Origin: Macrothele yani
Lineage: Eukaryota; Arthropoda; Arachnida; Araneae; Macrothelidae
Assembly (NCBI GenBank): GCA_039090855.1
Contig: CM077034.1
Location: 15,483,219-15,547,218 of the forward strand
Direction: 5' to 3'
DNA: 64,000 nucleotides
The position numbers and the translations under genes were made by a program. Below the pieces are notes generated by a model that worked only from the letters and a program-made list of their open reading frames with translations, ran no database searches and was not told the origin of the DNA. Below are positions 40,066-53,100 of the stretch, in pieces; position 1 is the first letter of the stretch; each line of letters begins with the position of its first letter.

Positions 40066-40233
40066 GTAAACCTGGTGATTCCACGGGTAAATTCCTGAGT
40101 GCTCTTTTCGCAGAAAATAGCATGTTTCTGTGCTGTTTGGAGAGAAAAATGCTTCATACTGACGATTATAAATCAGGTGGAAAGCAACTGTGTTGCCAAA
40201 TTAGGTATTTCGATTTCACGATGAAAATTTCAG
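40066..40233 (+). CDS. Candidate host-gene exon C (56 codons, phase 1-1), unidentified
   Basis: Stop-free 168-bp segment between the acceptor 'acttgcag/g' and the donor 'tttcag/gtgagt'. Divisible by three and phase 1 at both ends. Translation includes GKPGDSTGKFLSALFAENS, MFLCCLERKMLHTDDYKS and KQLCCQIRYFDFTMKIS, with two CC pairs. It would splice in frame to exon A (20,698-20,931), the shared codon being G (FFLN-G-KPGD). Same strand, same phase, no resemblance to transposase. The family is not recognised. The evidence is the splice-site and phase agreement, not homology. Confidence 0.5.
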
Positions 40234-40388
40234 GTGAGTACGCATTCTCTCTTGCTCATGTATGAGAAGAAGTTTCGGTTCATTTACGTATATACAGTTA
40301 ACAGCAATGTAAAAATTGCCTCCTTATAAGCATAAGCACACAGGCCAAATCTTACGGAATGCTCATTTTATTGGTTAATATGGGGTTA
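40234..40388. other. Intron-like sequence; no feature
   Basis: Follows the candidate donor GTGAGT. AT-rich, nothing recognised. Confidence 0.5.
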
Positions 40389-40830
40389 CATCACCAAGAG
40401 CGCTGAAGCACAGCTTTGACTTTCTTTGGAATGCTCTCAATATGGGAGCGGATGACATTAATGCCCAGTTTGCCCCACGCCCTGAACAACTGGTCCCGCA
40501 GAGAAGTCAAATTGATAGGGTGTCGTTGTCTCTTCTTAACGACACGTTCGAGCATGTCCCACATTTTCTCTATAACATTGAGATCAGGCGAATTGGTGGG
40601 TCAGGTGAGATGTGGGACGTCGACCTCCTGTTCTGCAAAACCAATCCTGCACAATGGCAGCTCGGTGCAGTTGTCGTCTTGATAACGTCGATCTGGAATG
40701 GCGGCATCTTGGAGGAACTGGACAAATGCAACACCTCGTGATCCAACAGTTTCACGTAGTCCAACGCTTTCATGTCATTAGACACGTGAACTAAGGGACC
40801 CACCCCAGCCCTAAAAACATGACACTTCCA
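40389..40830 (-). pseudogene. Tc1-like transposase fragment (C-terminal half)
   Basis: Minus strand. FRAGVGPLVHVSNDMKALDY (~40,815-40,755), then after a shift QDDNCTELPLCRIGFAEQEV (second D), HLT*PTNSPDLNVIEKMWDML (W to stop; E present) with 34 residues between, then LTSLRDQLFRAWGKLGIN and SIPKKVKAVLQRSW ending at TGA ~40,391. The N-terminal half and first catalytic D are absent. The right SINE head begins at once beyond it. Confidence 0.85.
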
Positions 40831-40834
40831 CCCC

Positions 40835-40912
40835 CGTGGGCCGCGGGTGGCCTAGTGGTCAACGTTCGTGCCTGCCACGGAGAAGACCTCAGGTTCGATC
40901 CCAGGTGATGAG
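40835..40912 (+). repeat. tRNA-Gly-like SINE head at the start of the right array
   Basis: 'ggccgcgggtggcctagtgg' (A box TGGCCTAGTGG), 'cctgccacgg' (the anticodon region of tRNA-Gly(GCC)), 'aggttcgatcccagg' (B box). Clear but degenerate pol III promoter layout. Homologous to the minus-strand head at 11,555-11,629. Confidence 0.82.
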
Positions 40913-41138
40913 CACGTTAATCCGTCGGACCCCGGGTACTAGCGCCCCCACCCGGTAATAAATAAGGGCGTCTTCCTCCCCTTTCTACTTCGCTTCCGTG
41001 TCACTTTCCCATCGAGCAATCTAGCCCAAATCTCCTAGCTTCCTATTTCTAAGGGTTGTTTGAGACTTGGGGTCAGACACTCCCTCCCTAAAATCCTCTA
41101 CATATGATCAGATCTGATCTACTAGAGCATTGAATGGG
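40913..41138 (+). repeat. Head-proximal SINE body, first monomer of right array (226 bp)
   Basis: From 'cacgttaatccgtcggaccc' to the next 'cacgttaagcc' at 41,139. It matches the satellite along its length but keeps an extra segment (gggtactagcgcccccaccc) and a small insertion (ctcccctttctactt), hence 226 bp instead of 197. The boundary shows that the satellite period equals the whole SINE body. Confidence 0.88.
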
Positions 41139-44100
41139 CACGTTAAGCCTTCTGACCCCCGGTAGTAAATAAGGGCGTCTTCTACCTCGCTTCCGTGTCA
41201 CTTTCCTATCGGGCACTCTAGCCCAAATCTCCTAGCTTCCTATTTGTAAGGGTTGTTTAAGATCTGGGGTCAGACACTCCCTTCCTAAAATCCTCTACAT
41301 GTGATCAGATCTGATCTACTAGAGCATTGAATGGGCACGTTAAGCCTTCTGACCCCCGGTAGTAAATAAGGGCGTCTTCTACCTCGCTTCCGTGTCACTT
41401 TCCTATCGGGCACTGTAGCACAAATCTCCTGGCTTCCTATTTCTAAGGGTTGTTTAAGATCTGGGGTCAGACACTCCCTTCCTAAAATCCTCTACATATG
41501 ATCAGATCTGATCTTCTAGAGCATTGAATGGGCACGTTAAGCCTTCTGACCCCCGGTAGTAAATAAGGGCGTCTTCTACCTCGATTCCGTGTCACTTTCC
41601 TATCGGGCACTGTAGCACAAATCTCCTGGCTTCCTATTTCTAAGGGTTGTTTAAGACCTGGGGTCAGACACTCCCTTCCTAAAATCCTCTACATATGATC
41701 AGATCTGATCTACTAGAGCATTGAATGGGCACGTTAAGCCTTCTGACCCCCGGTAGTAAATAAGGGCGTCTTCTACCTCGCTTCCGTGTCACTTTCCTAT
41801 CGGGCACTCTAGCCCAAATCTCCTAGCTTCCTATTTCTAAGGGTTGTTTAAGACCTGGGGTCAGACAGTCCCTTCCTAAAATCCTCAACATATGATCAGA
41901 TCTGATCTTCTAGAGCATTGAATGGGCACGTTAAGCCTTCTGAACCCCGGTAGTAAATAAGGGCGTCTTCTACCTCGCTTCCGTGTCACTTTCCTATCGG
42001 GCACTCTAGCCCAAATCTCCTAGCTTCCTATTTCTAAGGGTTCTTTAAGACCTGGGGTCAGACAGTCCCTTCCTAAAATCCTCAACATATGATCTGATCT
42101 GATCTACTAGAGCATTGAATGGGCACGTTAAGCCTTCTGACCCCCGGTAGTAAATAAGGGCGTCTTCTACCTCGCGTCCGTGTCACTTTCCTATCGGGCA
42201 CTCTAGCCCAAATCTCCTAACTTCCTATTTCTAAGGGTTGTTTAAGACCTGGGGTCAGACACTCCCTTCCTAAAATCCTCTACATATGATCTGATCTGAT
42301 CTACTAGAGCATTGAATGGGCACGTTAAGCCTTCTGAACCCCGGTAGTAAATAAGGGCGTCTTCTACCTCGCGTCCGTGTCACTTTCCTATCGGGCACTC
42401 TAGCCCAAATCTCCTAACTTCCTATTTCTAAGGGTTGTTTAAGATCTGGGGTCAGACACTCCCTTCCTAAAATCCTCTACATGTGATCTGATCTGATCTA
42501 CTAGAGCATTGAATGGGCACGTTAAGCCTTCTGACCCCCGGTAGTAAATAAGGGCGTCTTCTACCTCGCTTCCGTGTCACTTTCCTATCGGGCACTCTAG
42601 CCCAAATCTCCTAACTTCCTATTTCTAAGGGTTGTTTAAGACCTGGGGTCAGACACTCCCTTCCTAAAATCCTCAACATATGATCTGATCTGATCTACTA
42701 GAGCATTGAATGGGCACGTTAAGCCTTCTGACCCCCGGTAGTAAATAAGGGCGTCTTCTACCTCGCGTCCGTGTCACTTTCCTATCGGGCACTCTAGCCC
42801 AAATCTCCTAACTTCCTATTTCTAAGGGTTGTTTAAGACCTGGGGTCAGACACTCCCTTCCTAAAATCCTCTACATGTGATCTGATCTGATCTACTAGAG
42901 CATTGAATGGGCACGTTAAGCCTTCTGAACCCCGGTAGTAAATAAGGGCGTCTTCTACCTCGCGTCCGTGTCACTTTCCTATCGGGCACTCTAGCCCAAA
43001 TCTCCTAACTTCCTATTTCTAAGGGTTGTTTAAGACCTGGGGTCAGACAGTCCCTTTATAAAATCCTCTACATATGATCTGATCTGATCTACTAGAGCAT
43101 TGAATGGGCACGTTAAGCCTTCTGACCCCCGGTAGTAAATAAGGGCGTCTTCTACCTCGCGTCCGTGTCACTTTCCTATCGGGCACTCTAGCCCAAATCT
43201 CCTAACTTCCTATTTCTAAGGGTTGTTTAAGACCTGGGGTCAGACACTCCCTTCCTAAAATCCTCTACATGTGATCTGATCTGATCTACTAGAGCATTGA
43301 ATGGGCACGTTAAGCCTTCTGACCCCCGGTAGTAAATAAGGGCGTCTTCTACCTCGCTTCCGTGTCACTTTCCTATCGGGCACTCTAGCCCAAATCTCCT
43401 AGCTTCCTATTTCTAAGGGTTGTTTAAGACCTGGGGTCAGACACTCCCTTCCTAAAATCCACTACATATGATCAGATCTGATCTACTAGAGCATTGAATG
43501 GGCACGTTAAGCCTTCTGACCCCCGGTAGTAAATAAGGGCGTCTTCTACCTCGCTTCCGTGTCACTTTCCTATCGGGCACTCTAGCCCAAATCTCCTAGC
43601 TTCCTATTTCTAAGGGTTGTTTAAGACCTGGGGTCAGACACTCCCTTCCTAAAATCCTCTACATATGATCTGATCTGATCTAGTAGAGCATTGAATGGGC
43701 ACGTTAAGCCTTCCGACCCCCGGTAGTAAATAAGGGCGTCTTCTACCTCGCGTCCGTGTCACTTTCCTATCGGGCACTCTAGCCCAAATCTCCTAACTTC
43801 CTATTTCTAAGGGTTGTTTAAGATTTGTGGTCAGACACTCCCTTCCTAAAATCCTCTACATATGATCTGATCTGATCTACTAGAGCATTGAATGGGCACG
43901 TTAAGCCTTCTGACCCCCGGTAGTAAATAAGGGCGTCTTCTACCTCGCTTCCGTGTCACTTTCCTATCGGGCACTCTAGCCCAAATCTCCTAACTTCCTA
44001 TTTCTAAGGGTTGTTTAAGACCTGGGGTCAGACACTCCCTTCCTAAAATCCTCTACATATGATCTGATCTGATCTACTAGAGCATTGAATGGGCACGTTA

Positions 44101-47100
44101 AGCATTCTGACCCCCGGTAGTAAATAAGGGCGTCTTCTACCTCGCTTCCGTGTCACTTTCCTATCGGGCACTCTAGCCCAAATCTCCTAGCTTTCTATTT
44201 CTAAGGGTTGTTTAAGACCTGGGGTCAGACACTGCCTTCCTAAAATCCTCTACATAAGATCTGATCTTATCTAGTAGAGCATTGAATGGGCACGTTAAGC
44301 CTTCTGACCCCCGGTAGTAAATAAGGGCGTCTTCTACCTCGCTTCCGTGTCACTTTCCTATCGGGCACTCTAGCCCAAATCTCCTAGCTTTCTATTTCTA
44401 AGGGTTGTTTAAGACCTGGGGTCAGACACTGCCTTCCTAAAATCCTCTACATAAGATCAGATCTTATCTAGTAGAGCATTGAATGGGCACGTTAAGCCTT
44501 CTGACCCCCGGTAGTAAATAAGGGCGTCTTCTACCTCGCTTCCGTGTCACTTTCCTATCGGGCACTCTAGCCCAAATCTCCTAGCTTTCTATTTCTAAGG
44601 GTTGTTTAAGACCTGGGGTCAGACACTCCCTTCCTAAAATCCTCTACATATGATCTGATCTGATCTACTAGAGCATTGAATGGGCACGTTAAGCCTTCTG
44701 ACCGCCGGTAGTAAATAAGGGCGTCTTCTACCTCGCTTCCGTGTCACTTTCCTATCGGGCACTCTAGCCCAAATCTCCTAGCTTTCTATTTCTAAGGGTT
44801 GTTTAAGACCTGGGGTCAGACACTCCCTTCCTAAAATCCTCTACATAAGATCAGATCTGATCTAGTAGAGCATTGAATGGGCACGTTAAGCCTTCTGACC
44901 CCCGGTAGTAAATAAGGGCGTCTTCTACCTCGCTTCCGTGTCACTTTCCTATCGGGCACTCTAGCCCAAATCTCCTAGCTTTCTATTTCTAAGGGTTGTT
45001 TAAGACCTGGGGTCAGACACTCCCTTCCTAAAATCCTCTACATATGATCTGATCTGATCTACTAGAGCATTGAATGGACACGTTAAGCCTTCTGACCCCC
45101 GGTAGTAAATAAGGGCGTCTTCTACCTCGCTTCCGTGTCACTTTCCTATCGGGCACTCTAGCCCAAATCTCCTAGCTTTCCTATTTCTAAGGGTTGTTTA
45201 AGACCTGGGGTCAGACACTCCCTTCCTAAAATCCTCTACATATGATCAGATCTGATCTACTAGAGCATTGAATGGACACGTTAAGCCTTCTGACCCCCGG
45301 TAGTAAATAAGGGCGTCTTCCACCTCGCTTCCGTGTCACTTTCCTATCGGGCACTCTAGCCCAAATCTGCTAGCTTTCTATTTCTAAGGGTTGTTTAAGA
45401 CCTGGGGTCAGACACTCCCTTCCTAAAATCCTCTACATATGATCAGATCTGATCTACTAGAGCATTGAATGGGCACGTTAAGCCTTCCGACCCCCGGTAG
45501 TAAATAAGGGCGTCTTCTACCTCGCTTCCGTGTCACTTTCCTATCGGGCACTCTAGCCCAAATCTCCTAGCTTTCTATTTCTAAGGGTTGTTTAAGACCT
45601 GGGGTCAGACACTCCCTTCCTAAAATCCTCTACATATGATCAGATCTGATCTACTAGAGCATTGAATGGGCACGTTAAGCCTTCTGACCCCCGGTAGTAA
45701 ATAAGGGCGTCTTCTACCTCGCTTCCGTGTCACTTTCCTATCGGGCACTCTAGCCCAAATCTCCTAGCTTTCTATTTCTAAGGGTTGTTTAAGACCTGGG
45801 GTCAGACACTCCCTTCCTAAAATCCTCTACATATGATCAGATCTGATCTACTAGAGCATTGAATGGGCACGTTAAGCCTTCTGACCCCCGGTAGTAAATA
45901 AGGGCGTCTTCTACCTCGCTTCCGTGTCACTTTCCTATCGGGCACTCTTGCCCAAATCTCCTAGCTTTCTATTTCTAAGGGTTGTTTAAGACCTGGGGTC
46001 AGACACTCCCTTCCTAAAATCCTCTACATATGATCTGATCTGATCTACTAGAGCATTGAATGGGCACGTTAAGCCTTCCGACCCCCGGTAGTAAATAAGG
46101 GCGTCTTCTACCTCGCTTCCGTGTCATTTTCCTATCGGGCACTCTAGCCCAAATCTCCTAGCTTTCTATTTCTAAGGGTTGTTTAAGACCTGGGGTCAGA
46201 CACTCCTTTCCTAAAATCCTCTACATATGATCTGATCTGATCTACTAGAGCATTGAATGGGCACGTTAAGCCTTCCGACCCCCGGTAGTAAATAAGGGCG
46301 TCTTCTACCTCGCTTCCGTGTCACTTTCCTATCGGGCACTCTAGCCCAAATCTCCTAGCTTTCTATTTCTAAGGGTTGTTTAAGACCTGGGGTCAGACAC
46401 TCCCTTCCTAAAATCCTCTACATATGATCAGATCTGATCTACTAGAGCATTGAATGGACACGTTAAGCCTTCTGACCCCCGGTAGTAAATAAGGGCGTCT
46501 TCCACCTCGCTTCCGTGTCATTTTCCTATCGGGCACTCTAGCCCAAATCTCCTAGCTTCCTATTTCTAAGGGTTGTTTAAGACCTGGGGTCAGACACTCC
46601 CTTCCTAAAATCCTCTACATATGATCTGATCTGATCTACTAGAGCATTGAATGGGCACGTTAAGCCTTCTGACCCCCGGTAGTAAATAAGGGCGTCTTCT
46701 ACCTCGCTTCCGTGTCACTTTCCTATCGGGCACTCTAGCCCAAATCTCCTAGCTTTCTATTTCTAAGGGTTGTTTAAGACCTGGGGTCAGACACTGCCTT
46801 CCTAAAATCCTCTACATATGATCACATCTGATCTACTAGAGCATTGAATGGGCACGTTAAGCCTTCTGACCCCCGGTAGTAAATAAGGGCGTCTTCTACC
46901 TCGCTTCCGTGTCACTTTCCTATCGGGGACTCTAGCCCAAATCTCCTAGCTTCCTATTTCTGAGGGTTGTTTAAGACCTGGGGTCAGACACTCCCTTCCT
47001 AAAAACCTCTACATATGATCTGATCTGATCTACTAGAGCATTGAATGGGCACGTTAAGCCTTCTGACCCCCGGTAGTAAATAAGGGCGTCTTCTACCTCG

Positions 47101-50100
47101 CTTCCGTGTCACTTTCCTATCGGGCACTCTAGCCCAAATCTCCTAGCTTTCCTATTTCTAAGGGTTGTTTAAGACCTGGGGTCAGACACTCCCTTCCTAA
47201 AATCCTCTACATATGATCACATCTGATCTACTAGAGCATTGAATGGGCACGTTAAGCCTTCTGACCCCCGGTAGTAAATAAGGGCGTCTTCTACCTCGCT
47301 TCCGTGTCACTTTCCTATCGGGCACTCTAGCCCAAATCTCCTAGCTTCCTATTTCTGAGGGTTGTTTAAGACCTGGGGTCAGACACTCCCTTCCTAAAAA
47401 CCTCTACATATGATCTGATCTGATCTACTAGAGCATTGAATGGGCACGTTAAGCCTTCTGACCCCCGGTAGTAAATAAGGGCGTCTTCTACCTCGCTTCC
47501 GTGTCACTTTCCTATCGGGCACTCTAGCCCAAATCTCCTAGCTTCCTATTTCTGAGGGTTGTTTAAGACCTGGGGTCAGACACTCCCTTCCTAAAAACCT
47601 CTACATATGATCTGATCTGATCTACTAGAGCATTGAATGGACACGTTAAGCCTTCTGACCCCCGGTAGTAAATAAGGGCGTCTTCTACCTCGCTTCCGTG
47701 TCACTTTCCTATCGGGCACTCTAGCCCAAATCTCCTAGCTTCCTATTTCTGAGGGTTGTTTAAGACCTGGGGTCAGACACTCCCTTCCTAAAATCCTCTA
47801 CATATGATCTGATCTGATCTACTAGAGCATTGAATGGGCACGTTAAGCCTTCTGACCCCCGGTAGTAAATAAGGGCGTCTTCTACCTCGCTTCCGTGTCA
47901 CTTTCCTATCGGGCACTCTAGCCCAAATCTCCTAGCTTCCTATTTCTAAGGGTTGTTTAAGACCTGGGGTCAGACACTCCCTTCCTAAAATCCTCTACAT
48001 ATGATCTGATCTGATCTACTAGAGCATTGAATTGGCACGTTAAGCCTTCTGACCCCCGGTAGTAAATAAGGGCGTCTTCTACCTCGCTTCCGTGTCACTT
48101 TCCTATCGGGCACTCTAGCCCAAATCTCCTAGCTTCCTATTTCTAAGGGTTGTTTAAGACCTGGGGTCAGACACTCCCTTCCTAAAATCCTCTACATATG
48201 ATCTGATCTGATCTACTAGAGCATTGAATGGGCACGTTAAGCCTTCTGACCCCCGGTAGTAAATAAGGGCGTCTTCTACCTCGCTTCCGTGTCACTTTCC
48301 TATCGGGCACTCTAGCCCAAATCTCCTAGCTTCCTATTTCTGAGGGTTGTTTAAGACCTGGGGTCAGACACTCCCTTCCTAAAATCCTCTACATATGATC
48401 TGATCTGATCTACTAGAGCATTGAATGGACACGTTAAGCCTTCTGACCCCCGGTAGTAAATAAGGGCGTCTTCTACCTCGCTTCCGTGTCACTTTCCTAT
48501 CGGGCACTCTAGCCCAAATCTCCTAGCTTCCTATTTCTGAGGGTTGTTTAAGACCTGGGGTCAGACACTCCCTTCCTAAAGTCCTCTACATATGATCTGA
48601 TCTGATCTACTAGAGCATTGAATGGACACGTTAAGCCTTCTGACCCCCGGTAGTAAATAAGGGCGTCTTCTACCTCGCTTCCGTGTCACTTTCCTATCGG
48701 GCACTCTAGCCCAAATCTCCTAGCTTCCTATTTCTAAGGGTTGTTTAAGACCTGGGGTCAGACACTCCCTTCCTAAAATCCTCTACATATGATCTGATCT
48801 GATCTACTAGAGCATTGAATGGACACGTTAAGCCTTCTGACCCCCGGTAGTAAATAAGGGCGTCTTCTACCTCGCTTCCGTGTCACTTTCCTATCGGGCA
48901 CTCTAGCCCAAATCTCCTAGCTTCCTATTTCTAAGGGTTGTTTAAGACCTGGGGTCAGACACTCCTTTCCTAAAGTCCTCTACATATGATCTGATCTGAT
49001 CTACTAGAGCATTGAATTGGGCACGTTAAGCCTTCTGACCCCCGGTAGTAAATAAGGGCGTCTTCTACCTCGCTTCCGTGTCACTTTCCTATCGGGCACT
49101 CTATCCCAAATCTCCTAGCTTCCTATTTCTAAGGGTTGTTTAAGACCTGGGGTCAGACACTCCCTTCCTAAAATCCTCTACATATGATCTGATCTGATCT
49201 ACTAGAGCATTGAATTGGCACGTTAAGCCTTCTGACCCCTGGTAGTAAATAAGGGCGTCTTCCACCTCGCTTCCGTGTCACTTTCCTATCGGGCACTCTA
49301 TCCCAAATCTCCTAGCTTCCTATTTCTAAGGGTTGTTTAAGACCTGGGGTCAGACACTCCCTTCCTAAAATCCTCTACATATGATCTGATCTGATCTACT
49401 AGAGCATTGAATGGGCACGTTAAGCCTTCTGACCCCCGGTAGTAAATAAGGGCGTCTTCTACCTCGCTTCCGTGTCACTTTCCTATCGGGCACTCTATCC
49501 CAAATCTCCTAGCTTCCTATTTCTAAGGGTTGTTTAAGACCTGGGGTCAGACACTCCCTTCCTAAAATCCTCTACATATGATCTGATCTGATCTACTAGA
49601 GCATTGAATGGACACGTTAAGCCTTCTGACCCCCGGTAGTAAATAAGGGCGTCTTCTACCTCGCTTCCGTGTCACTTTCCTATCGGGCACTCTATCCCAA
49701 ATCTCCTAGCTTCCTATTTCTAAGGGTTGTTTAAGACCTGGGGTCAGACACTCCCTTCCTAAAATCCTCTACATATGATCTGATCTGATCTACTAGAGCA
49801 TTGAATTGGCACGTTAAGCCTTCTGACCCCCGGTAGTAAATAAGGGCGTCTTCTACCTCGCTTCAGTGTCACTTTCCTATCGGGCACTCTAGCCCAAATC
49901 TCCTAGCTTCCTATTTCTAAGGGTTGTTTAAGACCTGTGGTCAGACACTCCCTTCCTAAAATCCTCTACATATGATCTGATCTGATCTACTAGAGCATTG
50001 AATGGGCACGTTAAGCCTTCTGACCCCCGGTAGTAAATAAGGGCGTCTTCTACCTCGCTTCCGTGTCACTTTCCTATCGGGCACTCTAGCCCAAATCTCC

Positions 50101-53100
50101 TAGCTTCCTATTTCTAAGGGTTGTTTAAGACCTGGGGTCAGACACTCCCTTCCTAAAGTCCTCTACATATGATCTGATCTGATCTACTAGAGCATTGAAT
50201 GGGCACGTTAAGCCTTCTGATCCCCGGTAGTAAATAAGGGCGTCTTCTACCTCGCTTCCGTGTCACTTTCCTATCGGGCACTCTAGCCCAAATCTCCTAG
50301 CTTCCTATTTCTAAGGGTTGTTTAAGACCTGGGGTCAGACACTCCCTTCCTAAAATCCTCTACATATGATCTGATCTGATCTACTAGAGCATTGAATGGG
50401 CACGTTAAGCCTTCTGACCCCCGGTAGTAAATAAGGGCGTCTTCTACCTCGCTTCCGTGTCACTTTCCTATCGGGCACTCTAGCCCAAATCTCTTAGCTT
50501 CCTATTTCTAAGGGTTGTTTAAGACCTGGGGTCAGACACTCCCTTCCTAAAATCCTCTACATATGATCTGATCTGATCTACTAGAGCATTGAATGGACAC
50601 GTTAAGCCTTCTGACCCCCGGTAGTAAATAAGGGCGTCTTCTACCTCGCTTCCGTGTCACTTTCCTATCGGGCACTCTAGCCCAAATCTCCTAGCTTTCT
50701 ATTTCTAAGGGTTGTTTAAGACCTGGGGTCAGACACTCCCTTCCTAAAATCCTCTACATATGATCTGATCTGATCTACTAGAGCATTGAATGGGCACGTT
50801 AAGCCTTCTGACCCCCGGTAGTAAATAAGGGCGTCTTCTACCTCGCTTCCGTGTCACTTTCCTATCGGGCACTCTAGCCCAAATCTCCTAGCTTCCTATT
50901 TCTAAGGGTTGTTTAAGACCTGGGGTCAGACACTCCCTTCCTAAAAACCTCTACATATGATCTGATCTGATCTACTAGAGCATTGAATGGGCACGTTAAG
51001 CCTTCTGACCCCCGGTAGTAAATAAGGGCGTCTTCTACCTCGCTTCCGTGTCACTTTCCTATCGGGCACTCTAGCCCAAATCTCCTAGCTTCCTATTTCT
51101 AAGGGTTGTTTAAGACCTGGGGTCAGACACTCCCTTCCTAAAATCCTCTACATATGATCTGATCTGATCTACTAGAGCATTGAATGGGCACGTTAAGCCT
51201 TCTGACCCCCGGTAGTAAATAAGGGCGTCTTCTACCTCGCTTCCGTGTCACTTTCCTATCGGGCACTCTAGCCCAAATCTCCTAGCTTCCTATTTCTGAG
51301 GGTTGTTTAAGACCTGGGGTCAGACACTCCCTTCCTAAAAACCTCTACATATGATCTGATCTGATCTACTAGAGCATTGAATGGACACGTTAAGCCTTCT
51401 GACCCCCGGTAGTAAATAAGGGCGTCTTCTACCTCGCTTCCGTGTCACTTTCCTATCGGGCACTCTAGCCCAAATCTCCTAGCTTCCTATTTCTGAGGGT
51501 TGTTTAAGACCTGGGGTCAGACACTCCCTTCCTAAAATCCTCTACATATGATCTGATCTGATCTACTAGAGCATTGAATGGACACGTTAAGCCTTCTGAC
51601 CCCCGGTAGTAAATAAGGGCGTCTTCTACCTCGCTTCCGTGTCACTTTCCTATCGGGCACTCTAGCCCAAATCTCCTAGCTTCCTATTTCTAAGGGTTGT
51701 TTAAGACCTGGGGTCAGACACTCCCTTCCTAAAATCCTCTACATATGATCTGATCTGATCTACTAGAGCATTGAATTGGCACGTTAAGCCTTCTGACCCC
51801 CGGTAGTAAATAAGGGCGTCTTCTACCTCGCTTCCGTGTCACTTTCCTATCGGGCACTCTAGCCCAAATCTCCTAGCTTCCTATTTCTAAGGGTTGTTTA
51901 AGACCTGGGGTCAGACACTCCCTTCCTAAAATCCTCTACATATGATCTGATCTGATCTACTAGAGCATTGAATTGGGCACGTTAAGCCTTCTGACCCCCG
52001 GTAGTAAATAAGGGCGTCTTCTACCTCGCTTCCGTGTCACTTTCCTATCGGGCACTCTAGCCCAAATCTCCTAGCTTTCTATTTCTAAGGGTTGTTTAAG
52101 ACCTGGGGTCAGACACTCCCTTCCTAAAAACCTCTACATATGATCTGATCTGATCTACTAGAGCATTGAATGGGCACGTTAAGCCTTCTGACCCCCGGTA
52201 GTAAATAAGGGCGTCTTCTACCTCGCTTCCGTGTCACTTTCCTATCGGGCACTCTAGCCCAAATCTCCTAGCTTTCTATTTCTAAGGGTTGTTTAAGACC
52301 TGGGGTCAGACACTCCCTTCCTAAAAACCTCTACATATGATCTGATCTGATCTACTAGAGCATTGAATGGGCACGTTAAGCCTTCTGACCCCCGGTAGTA
52401 AATAAGGGCGTCTTCTACCTCGCTTCCGTGTCACTTTCCTATCGGGCACTCTAGCCCAAATCTCCTAGCTTCCTATTTCTGAGGGTTGTTTAAGACCTGG
52501 GGTCAGACACTCCCTTCCTAAAAACCTCTACATATGATCTGATCTGATCTACTAGAGCATTGAATGGGCACGTTAAGCCTTCTGACCCCCGGTAGTAAAT
52601 AAGGGCGTCTTCTACCTCGCTTCCGTGTCACTTTCCTATCGGGCACTCTAGCCCAAATCTCCTAGCTTTCTATTTCTAAGGGTTGTTTAAGACCTGGGGT
52701 CAGACACTCCCTTCCTAAAAACCTCTACATATGATCTGATCTGATCTACTAGAGCATTGAATGGGCACGTTAAGCCTTCTGACCCCCGGTAGTAAATAAG
52801 GGCGTCTTCTACCTCGCTTCCGTGTCACTTTCCTATCGGGCACTCTAGCCCAAATCTCCTAGCTTCCTATTTCTAAGGGTTGTTTAAGACCTGGGGTCAG
52901 ACACTCCCTTCCTAAAATCCTCTACATATGATCTGATCTGATCTACTAGAGCATTGAATGGGCACGTTAAGCCTTCTGACACCCGGTAGTAAATAAGGGC
53001 GTCTTCCACCTCGCTTCCGTGTCACTTTACTATCGGGCACTCTAGCCCAAATCTTTTAGCTTCCTATTTCTAAGGGTTGTTTAAGACCTGGGGTCAGACA

